Both the position numbers and the translations under genes were made by a program. From Rhizophlyctis rosea (taxonomy: Eukaryota > Chytridiomycota > Chytridiomycetes > Rhizophlyctidales > Rhizophlyctidaceae), in the NCBI GenBank assembly GCA_027596075.1, contig JADGJC010000128.1, forward strand, positions 1 to 64,000: a stretch of DNA of 64,000 nucleotides, read 5' to 3'. Numbering within the stretch: the stretch's first letter is position 1; each line of letters begins with the position of its first letter. Positions 55,539 through 64,000 of the stretch are shown here, in pieces. Below the pieces are notes generated by a model. That model was given only the letters and a program-made list of their open reading frames with translations. It was not told where the DNA came from and did not search any database.

Positions 55539-58500
55539 ATGGCGGCGAGACGCAAAACCAGGTACATCGTTTTTGTGAACCCTGCCCCAAAGCTTACAAC
55601 TAACGAAGCTTTATCATGACCGAAAAATTGCTAGCACGAAGGAAAAAGATTCTTGGGATCAATGGGACAAACCAACTGACCCAAACCAAGAGACAAACGG
55701 TCTTTGGAGCGTACCAACCAAGCCGAGAGAACCGGGACTAACTGTTGCCGACCTTGGGTTGAAGGAGGTCGAGGACGAGATTGAGATTCTCACCTATGAG
55801 AAGCAAAGCAAGCTGAAAAGTCGGGGTTTGCAAGGCAGGCACCAGCTCGGAGTCCAAGTTCCGACCCGAGTGCTTGACCGCAGGGGCAATGTGAGGAAGG
55901 TCCATCAGGAATTCCACCCACAGACGTTGATCCCACCACCGCCAGCGAGCCCACCATCAAAAGAGACCACGCAACACTCGCCAGAGCGAGTCCCTCTCTA
56001 CGTGCAACCGAGCTTCGAGTCCAATACTCCTGAACCTTCTCCGCCGACTCCGCCGACCCCACCTCCTGGTCCAGTCAACCATGTGGAAATCGAAAGCTGG
56101 AGGAATGATGTGAAAGCGTCCATCCCAGATCCAACTGCTCAGGAGTCACCAAAGCTCAAGTCGTGGGATGCAAAGAAGAAGACGACTGACCACGACTTGA
56201 ACGGCTTGGCAGCTGGTGCGAGGGCGGCAGAAGTCGGCGAGTACACGAACAACGGACAATCGGAAATCTTGGCAGAAGTTGACGGGGTCAATGATAATGC
56301 GTCGTCGGATGAGTGGGATCCCGATGCGGAAGAAGATGATTCGGCTGCTGCTCCCGAAGTGCCAGAAGGCGATCGTCAGGTAAATGTCTACAACTTGGAA
56401 TACCAGCGGAAAAATCTCGGCAAATGGGACGCCTTTGTTGCGCGGGTATGCATGTTTGAATACGACTTATCTCCGAGTCTGCATGGACTTAATTAAAATG
56501 CTCAGGCCGAGAAAGTACAAAAAGATGAACGTGAACGGCAGGCAGCGATGGAGCGCGAAGAACTGAGGGCTCAGGAAGAGTCATTGCAAAAAAAAGCCGC
56601 CAAATGGAATACACTTGCTGCCAATGTATGGTGGCGCTTTCTTTCAATTGGCAATTTTCGTCGCATTGGCTAACACTGATATGGTCTATTCAGTCATTTG
56701 AGAAGCTGGAGCGGGAAGATCCAGAACGGGCCGCTCAGGTCCCCGGCGGCGGGGATCTTCATCGGTTGCGGATAGACATGTGAGTTCTTTTCTTGATTTG
56801 AATATTGCCGGCCAAACAATCCTAATGATTGCCACAGTGATCAATCGGCAGCCAGGGTGGCACGGCACCTGAAGGTAGCAGCGCCTGTCAAAGCGGTCTC
56901 ATCTGGTCCCAGCTCAGCAAATTCAAAGACGGTGCAGCCCGCACCCAAACCGGTGGAACTTCCTTCAGACCTCAAATTCAAAGGCGGCAACAGCAAGAAA
57001 CCCCAGTATCGGTGGCCCAGAATGCCTAGAATCAGCCCTGAGCCACAAGATCAAACATCATTGACCAGGACCGCAAAACCTGCGGTCAAGGTCGGTGAAT
57101 CTGACGCCCTCTCCGGTCATTCCTTCGAAGATGCGTGGACAAAGCCGGCCCCAGAAATGACGAATGACACATTCCCGCCATTGATTTCGAACTCCAAGCC
57201 GACAGCAGCATCCTCCGGCCTCGGCACCTCCAGCGCGTGGGGCAAGTCACCTGCTCTACCGACATCGCGGGCGAATGAATTCCCTCCTCTTCGTCCGACA
57301 TCACCTGCACCCAAACCCGCCCCGGCACCTGTGACGATGCCCAAAGAAACACGAAAACCTCCCGTTGCTCCCAAGACGGTATGGCAGGCACCCCCACCTC
57401 ATCAGGAGAGTTCACGGAGGAACGACTTCGATCGAAGTGATCAGCCTTCGACCCGGGAAAGTGAAGCGGGCAGCGAATGGACAGCGGGCTCTCGTCCTTC
57501 CACCAAGGTGCCAACCACCGATGTTGACGAAGACCTTGCCGAGGAAGGAGTTTTTGGCTGGGCAGCGGCTGAGGACGCGCTGGCGAAACAAAAGGAGATA
57601 GCGAAAGAGCATCGTTCTCTCCGTGCGGCTGGTAGCGTTGTCCCAAGTACATGGGCAAGTGAAAGCGTTGCTGGCAGGAGTGTTAAAAGCGAGGGGAAGC
57701 CCATGGCAGAGTTGGTGCCACCCATCCAAGACCAATCAATGCCATCTGAAAGCGAATCTGTTCCGGCTGCAGCCACTCCCGGTCAACTGACTGACGAAAA
57801 GCAAGTTCAAGCCGACTTCGCTAGTGCGTCAGAGCGACGGGCGACACCACCGATGCACGAGACTGCTGTTGCGGGTAGTAGTGGCAGGGAGCAGATCAAT
57901 CCCGTGATCGAGCAGATTGCAGTGAGGGAGAAGGGAGGTGACTTGGAATCAGTCCCTCGTCTTGGCCGTCAGGGACCGGCAGGCGAAGGAAGGAATAGCA
58001 ATACACCGAACATTGCACATGCGTCGCCGGGTTTGCGGGATGGCAGGCAAGGGCCAGTGGCATCCGAAGCGGCTTCCGTCCTGGGATCGAAAGAAGCAAG
58101 CAAAGCAGCGGAAGGACTGCGAAACACACCACCGCTCAGTCCACCCTCCAGTCAAAGTCCCCAGCAACCTGATCTCTGGACCTATGCGCAGCAAGTTCCT
58201 CAATACGCGGTTCCGCCTCCTTGGCCCTTCTTCCAGATGCAATCAAAAATCTTCGTAGGAGAGAGACCAAGCGGCCCGCCTCCTCAGTCGGAACCACCTC
58301 AACCCTCCAGTGCCTGGCAACCGGCGTCGTCGACATGGGGCAGCTCATCGTTCCCTGAAGCAACAACGCACCTGCACCAATTCGACGCTCATTTCGGGAG
58401 GGGCGATTCTGAAATCGGAAAATCGGTCTGGGACATCGCCACCGCACCCGTTTCGAGCACGCCGCAACTTACAAGTCCCGCAGCAGAGTGGCGTTACACC

Positions 58501-58842
58501 ATTGCTCGTCCACACGCTGTCCCTCAGCAACCGGTCTTCTCCCCTCCGGTTGCGGCTCCTCCTTCTGCGCCGTTGCCTGCAGCACTCAAACCTACGACCG
58601 CACCAACGTCCGTGCCAGCATCGCCGCCTGCGCCTACTCCAAAGGAGGGAGCAGCCGACCAGCGTAAGCCGCGGCTGTCACTCAAACTCAAGACCGAGCA
58701 AGGAGACATTATGTTGTGCATCCACGACGGAGATGACCCGGGGGAGGCTGTGACGAGGTTCTGTAGGGAGAATGCTTTGGGTGCGCAGGCTGGGAAGATT
58801 ATGGCAGTGGTGATGCAGAATCTTAGGAAGAATAAGATGTGA
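55539..58842 (+). CDS. Long disordered protein with KWN motifs and C-terminal folded domain, 1014 aa
   Basis: Five exons (55539-55561, 55635-56445, 56506-56625, 56694-56779, 56838-58842) sum to 3045 nt, 1015 codons. The N-terminus is MAARRKTRSTKEKDSWDQWDKP. Later come LGKWDAFVARAEKVQKDE, a charged helix, and KWNTLAANSFEKLEREDPERA, i.e. two W-N/D-x-h-A motifs. A long Pro/Ser/Ala/Gln-rich disordered part follows. The last ~55 residues are folded: LSLKLKTEQGDIMLCIHDGD, then DPGEAVTRFCRENALG, then KIMAVVMQNL, in the style of a small beta-grasp module. The same arrangement (RWNAFASV, disordered middle, LNIKCFDGT...-type end) is seen in the 35.6-kb gene, so the two look like paralogues or share a module. 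No family name is recognised. Confidence 0.78.
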
Positions 58843-59201
58843 AGGGGCACTGAGGTTAACGGGAGGATGGGGGTTGGCATCAATGATTCGGAATCGGTTT
58901 ATGTAGATAGTTTAGTTTGCACAACGGTCCAGCATAGGCGCGGGTTTCAAGGCGGAGTAGGTAGATCCGGTGAAATCATCTTTGCGGTGTTTCGATTTGC
59001 TTGATGGTGGTGATTATATAGGTAGTTTGAGGTGGGAGTCATGCATAGGTTACTGTAGATGCAGCTGTATAAAACAACGATTCTTTGCACATTTGCTTCA
59101 ACCGGCGCATTGTTTTGGTACCGGGCACATGTTGACGAGTAAAAACTTTGATTTTGAATGAAGTCAGAACCTTCGAAACTGATGTCATGTTGTTTGAATC
59201 A
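58843..59201. other. Intergenic between convergent genes, nothing seen
   Basis: This is the 3' flank of the long disordered gene (plus) and AK8 (minus). Confidence 0.5.
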
Positions 59202-61172
59202 TTATTCAGTCGGCACCGGTCTGAGCAACATGCCCTCCACCCTTTCAAACACCTTCTGCAAATCCACCCCTAACCCCCTCGTATCTCCCTCACCCAGCCC
59301 CTCCGCCTCAATCTCTTGTATAATTCCAGTCCCACCACCCACACCCTTTCCCTCCTTCCCACCCTTTCCCTTCACCTCCTTCCCCTTGAACGCCTCCCGC
59401 AAATCGTTCTTCAAATTCCGGTATTGGTTCATCCGCCTTTTAACGTTTTCCTCAGTGTCTTGTTGGCGGCGGGGCCATGTTGATTCGATTTCTGCGTGTT
59501 TGGGCGCGAGGTTTGGAGGGAGGGAGAGGAGGTTGTGTGGTGCACCTGTTATTGGGTCGTAGCGGCGGGAGAGGAGGCGGCGGGTGCAGGTTTCTTCTGA
59601 GGATTGGAGCCAAATTATTCTATTTGGTGGGAAATGATGGGGTGGTGTGTTAGTGGTGGGGTGGGGGTTTTGATTGATGATGGTTTGCTTTTAGGAACGT
59701 TTTACCTGTTGGGCACAATGTCGTGGTCTAGGAGCCAGTCTGCTTGAGTTTTTGTGAGCGGATATCCTTCGAGGATCCAGCCTCTGTCCATGCAGTCTTT
59801 CTTTTTCAGTCGGGTGCTGATGAGTTCGAGCATGATTGCTTCAGGGGCTGGGTGGCGATTGGGAAGTGTCAGTATTAAGTTTAGACAAATGTTGCGCGGA
59901 GCACGCTAGAAGAATGCCCCACCTTCTTCAGGCCGCTCCGCAGAGTCTTGGAGTTGTTTGCCCCAATGTGATTGTGCGGAGATTTCTTCGAGGATGACAT
60001 TGCGTGGTGAGACTGGTATGAGAAGCGTCAGTATGAAGATCTACTACTGAAGGATATTTGTATCTGCCGAGATGCTTACCATGCACATACCCATACTTCT
60101 CCGCAACCCACCTGGCAACACTCCTCTTCCCACTTCCCGGCAGCCCCGCAATAATAACCTTGAATATCCGCGGCGCCCGACTGACCTTCCTCACCGCCAG
60201 CACTTTCTTCAACGTATCCACAACTTCATCAGTATGACCAATGATACCCTTCTCGAAACGAACTTTCCGCGCATCCTTGAAGCATCCAACAACACCGTCA
60301 AGATGGCGGCGGTAGAGTTCCAGACGGGCACGGACGGCGGGTTCTGCGTTGGCTGCTTTTGCGATGAGGCGGGGCTCGATTTGGCGTGGTGGAGGGTTGT
60401 AGGTTAGGTGGTATTCGCGGCGGGTCATAGGGTCGATGCGGATTTCGGAGAGGAGGGAGATGATTGTTTGGTCGGGGATGTCTACCACGACTGCAAGAGT
60501 CAGAGTATGTATGTTAGATTAATCTTTTTCTGTGTCTTGCAAAATACGAATATGGCTTACCAAACATATCCAACAAAATCCCCTTCTTCTGAATTGCCCA
60601 CGCTTGCTCCTTAGTCCTCGGGAACCCATCCAGTATGTAGCCTCGGCTCATTACTTCACTATCTTGTAGTCTAGCAGTGACAAGTCCCAGCATAATTTGA
60701 TCTGGTACCAGTTGTCCTCGCTCCATGAAAGGTTTAGCTTGCATGCCGAGCGAGGTTTGGCGTTCAACTGCTTGGCTGAGGAGAGCACCTGTCGAGATGT
60801 GGACTGCGTTGTAGTGTACGGCAATTTGCTCACACTGGAGAGGAATACATTAAGCCAAATGAATAAATGGCGTTTGATGAGAGATGTACGTACAACTTTG
60901 GTTATGCCAGTTGAGGGTGGACCAAGGATGGCAATTGCTGGGGCTTCATAATATAGAAATGAATTAGAAATGAGGAAACATTGAAAAAAAAGGCTGCTGC
61001 CAAAATGCGTACTTTTAGGCTTCTGAAGTTGATCAATCATAAATTGGATCACATCTTCTGGTCTCTCGATAAGGAGGCGGGAAACGATGGATTCGAACAC
61101 TTCGAAGAGCTCATGTCGATCTGCGTAGGAAGCGAAAGCTTCTGCTCTGTTGCGGTCTAATAGTTCGTCCAT
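59202..61172 (-). CDS. AK8: Adenylate kinase 8 homologue (two AK-like domains), 514 aa
   Basis: AK8 proteins are two-domain nucleotide kinases linked to cilia and flagella in animals. Seven exons (61172-61013, 60943-60894, 60834-60561, 60490-60080, 60012-59923, 59847-59706, 59619-59202) sum to 1545 nt, 515 codons. The start MDELLDRNRAEAF is chosen because SYADRHELFEVF lies as far from it as in animal AK8; an in-frame ATG at 61280 would add 36 residues. Domain 1: P-loop-like ILGPPSTGITK (~59-69), GQLVPDQIMLGLV, GYILDGFPRTKEQA, and the lid RIDPMTRREYHLTYNPPP. Domain 2: AGLPGSGKRS (~276-285), GWILEGYPLTKTQA, RRYDPITGAPHNL. Both P-loops depart from GxxxxGK[ST]: the first has Ile for Lys, the second Arg after GK. 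The lid and GxxLDGxPR motifs are kept. Confidence 0.88.
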
Positions 61173-61716
61173 GGTATAGCATAAGATACGGGATTCAGGG
61201 GGCAATGCGAAGCTCGACTTGGATCGGTGAGAAAGGAAAGAAAGGATGGGATCGTACCAGTTCTGAGGAGGCCAGGACATCAATCAGCAAGGGAATCACG
61301 CGTGTGCTTTGCCATTATTACGTAATCGCAGAGGGAAGTCTTTTCTCAACCGTCATGCTGTAGATACCAAATGAGGATTGCACTACGTCGCAGGGATATA
61401 ATCGAACACCACCATCGTTGCAAATTTAGTTAGGGGTAGGCTTTGCATATGAAATGTCGCCGTATTAGATTAGATGGCGCCTCTTGCTGCTTGCGCGGAA
61501 ATGTTGAAAGACACCAACCCCCACTTCACAGCGCCGAAGATAGATTGACTGTACACTCCCACCCTATAGATATATTTTACTTTCTGACTACATGGAAACA
61601 AGAAAAAAAGGAATATATGATGAACTTTCTGCTACACTTTTCGCTTTTACTTCTACAGCTACATTCATTTCGAAAACACTACGACTGTACTCTGGAACTT
61701 TGCTGAAAATTTTCCA
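61173..61716. other. Intergenic, nothing seen
   Basis: This is the 5' flank of AK8, including a possible longer AK8 N-terminus to 61280, and the 3' flank of the right-edge gene. Confidence 0.5.
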
Positions 61717-64000
61717 TCACCATAACCCCATAACCTTCTCCAATACTTCCGCTTCCTTGAATTCCTTCTGGCCCTTTTCCTTCTTGCTTGCATCACCGGT
61801 AAGAGGACTCCCGATGACGCCCTCCCTCTTTGATCCGCTTTTCAACTTCGCGAATAAACGTTGTGGATCGAAACTTGATCCGCGTTTATGGAGTGGGGAG
61901 TGGTGGACTGAGGGGAGGGATGAGGAGCGTCGGAGGGATGTGGGTGTGCTCGTCGCGGAAGTTGGTGGCGGGGTCGAAGTTGGTGAAGTTGGGTCGTGTG
62001 AGGAGATTGTCTCAGCAGATGTCGAAGGAGGCGGTGTGTTTTTCAGGTAGGGAATGGAAGGGAAGGAAGAGTCCAGGGATTTGTCGTTGTGCTTGAATGT
62101 AGTTGAAGCGGAAGTGGAAGCTGGGTGTGACTGAGGGTGGAGAGTGAGGTCAGAAGACGTGATCATGTCCTCGAGCTGTTGGAAGAAACTTCAGCGTATG
62201 AGTATGTCAAAGAAGAATTGATCGAAAGGTGAAGGTGTATTACCTGTCGACGTCGGAGACTAGACGTTGCGAGAGAAATTTGTCAGTGAGAGGGTATCCG
62301 GTTGGAGGTGGTGGACGTGTGGTTTCCGAGGATGCTGATTGTGGTTGTGACTGCTGTTGCTGTGGAGGCAGAGGCTGCTGTTGTGCTTCTGTTTGTGACT
62401 GTTGCCGTGCCAGAGTTAGATGTGCGGGTTTAGCGGGTGGTGGTGGTTTTGCGCCGACGGTTGGTTTGCGGGTAAGGGTACCGGGTGTTGGGGCAGTGGT
62501 GTTCAGGACGGCCTCGCTGCTGGCCTTGTTTGGTGCAGGCTGCAATTTGCTTTGGGCATCGTTCAGCATGTGAGCCGGTTCTGGTGATGACCGACCTCCC
62601 GCCATTGGCCTATCTAAGCTGCGAGTCTCACATTCTCCAAGTGCAGCAGTTTTATCACGCTCGAGTTGTTTTGCAAGAAACTTGGCCCGCAGTTCCGACG
62701 TGACAACTGTCGTACCGCCTGGGATTGTGGATTGCCGGGCAACTGGTTTTCCTATTGTTTGTATCGGTTTTGTTAATCCCTGTGTGCCTGCTGGGGCTTG
62801 CCCCTTTGTTTCAGCCTTTTTCGCAAAGTCCGCCGTGGGTGAAAGCGCTGACGGTTTCTGCTCCACGTAGGCATTGGTAAGAATGCCTGTGTCTTTATTG
62901 TTAGCGGCAGCCTTCTGAGGGGATGGTTGCCTTGCTTGGGTCGGAGGTGCTGAAGGTGCTGCTGGAACGGTGAATTTGATCGGGGTGGAAGTGTCTGATT
63001 TGGAAGGGTTGTCGTGCGGGGAGGTAGAATGATGACGCAAGCCTTGAGCGTCTTGCTGCTTATTGCCTGCTTTTCCAGTAACAGTTGGGGCAACAATTTT
63101 AGCTTTGGTTGGTCCTTTCACATCAGGTGGACGCTGAGGAGGCATTGGTATGGAGGGTGTTGGTTGCAGTTCAGGTTGTTGCTAGATTGTGAATATGTTA
63201 AAGGCCAGAAGCGATCAAATTTCCTAGGGCATTTGAAGTCGTACCATCTTGATCATCACCTCCTCCCCCTTCTTCTCGCCTGATGGGATATCTTCATCCT
63301 GGTCCCATCCATTTCCCATGGCATACTGCGGCTGCGACTCCCCTCTATCCAGCAAGTATGAAAAGTCTTCCTCAACTGGCTCCGGCCCCTCATCAATTGT
63401 TGATTGTACAGTAAGATGGGCATGCTTTGCATAGAACTCGGCCGCCGCAGCCTTCTCTTCTTCCTCGTCAAGGATGACGACGTCGCTATCCCATGGGTTG
63501 GTGAGGTACAGTTTGGCAGGTGCAGATTTGGGGCCGGCTGGTATTGCGGGAGGCGCGCGGGCGGGTATTACAGCACTCTGAGCTCCTTTCGTGGGATATA
63601 TGAAAGTCTGTGTGGTGGGGACTTCAATCCGGGGAGGCTTCGCGGTTGGTCTCGTTGATGTCTTTGACTGTGCGTCGTTTAATTGACTGATTGCTGCTCC
63701 GTGAATCTCCTTGGCGCTTTGCTGACTAGTGTCTGCCGATGAAATTGCTGGTGATGGTGATGGTCTATGTACAATTTCTTTCTCCGCTTCTTGTCCTTTC
63801 CCACCTGCTTCTACCCCTACGTTTAAGTTTCCATCTTCTGATCTCCGGATCTCGTCGTCCGAATTGAAATATACATAATGAAGTGGCGAAGTGGCAGCCT
63901 TTTCCTCGCTGTCCTGTACCTGCAAGTGATCCGATGACTTCTGAATGCTTTGAAGCGGTGGTGGTTTCGGAGGATCTGATACAAGTTGCTCATTCGACTT
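61717..64000 (-). CDS. Large disordered protein, 3' part only (runs off the right edge)
   Basis: Three exons on the minus strand are visible: 64000-63245 (open to the edge), 63181-62244 and 62188-61717. They give 721 residues ending in VLEKVMGLW. Splices keep phase: donor GTACGA/acceptor TCTAG, and donor GTAATA/acceptor GAAG, the latter joining into FFQQLEDMITSSD. The sequence is mostly Pro/Thr/Ser/Gln-rich. Possibly folded bits are LTNPWDSDVVILDEEEEKAAAAEFYAKH, SELRAKFLAKQLERDKT and KGQKEFKEAEVLEKVMG. No family is recognised; a cytoskeletal or signalling scaffold would fit the composition, but that is a guess. The start codon lies outside the window. Confidence 0.65.

Noticed and set aside
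61173..61280. 36-residue N-terminal extension of AK8
   Set aside because: In frame with an ATG, but it lacks the AK8 N-terminal pattern; the start at 61172 fits family spacing better.

Overview
The window reads as nuclear DNA of a zoosporic (chytrid-like) fungus. Evidence: genes are split by many short GT-AG introns (about 50-130 nt). Fungal-type proteins are present (fused ergothioneine enzyme Egt1, IMP-specific 5'-nucleotidase). Beside them sit proteins usually kept by flagellated lineages (an adenylate kinase 8 homologue, a Dpy-30-motif protein) and a BK/Slo-type K+ channel. The species cannot be named from sequence alone. All gene models were built by eye from splice signals, reading phase and family knowledge. 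In the multi-exon models the exon lengths sum to whole codons, except for CPSF73, which is cut by a 10-N gap. No expression data or database search was used.

Layout. 1-5.1 kb: 3' end of an acidic zinc-finger protein, a tRNA-Ile(AAT), a small two-exon gene, and ISN1 on the minus strand. 6.0-9.3 kb: a secreted M64-type metallopeptidase whose fourth intron carries a tRNA-Ser(GCT) and a cluster of tRNA-Ser 5'-half fragments. 10.4-19.4 kb: Egt1, an uncharacterised gene, ESCRT-III Vps2/CHMP2 and a Ser/Arg-rich protein. 19.9-22.7 kb: a possible PIN-like protein, then a gene-poor stretch with paired hairpins and a tRNA-like sequence. 23-31 kb: a large GON4-like Myb/SANT protein and an MFS sugar transporter. 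32.5-43.4 kb: Cdc7 kinase, a long disordered protein, a Dpy-30-motif protein and CPSF73 (Ysh1). 43.8-52.1 kb: a Myb/SANT protein, the BK-type channel and a Ser/Pro-rich protein. 53.5-64 kb: a CBS-domain protein, a second long disordered protein related to the one at 35.6 kb, adenylate kinase 8, and a gene running off the right edge.

The genes are ordinary eukaryotic neighbours rather than a pathway cluster. Several pairs are divergent with short shared promoters (DPY30-like/CPSF73, 261 bp; uncharacterised gene/Vps2, 464 bp; Ser/Arg-rich/PIN-like, 511 bp). No CRISPR array, prophage or intact transposon was seen. The least explained features are the tRNA-Ser fragment cluster inside a coding-gene intron, the double-hairpin/tRNA-like region at 21.8-22.7 kb, the channel with a basic segment where the calcium bowl is expected, and the two paralogous disordered proteins sharing a C-terminal domain.
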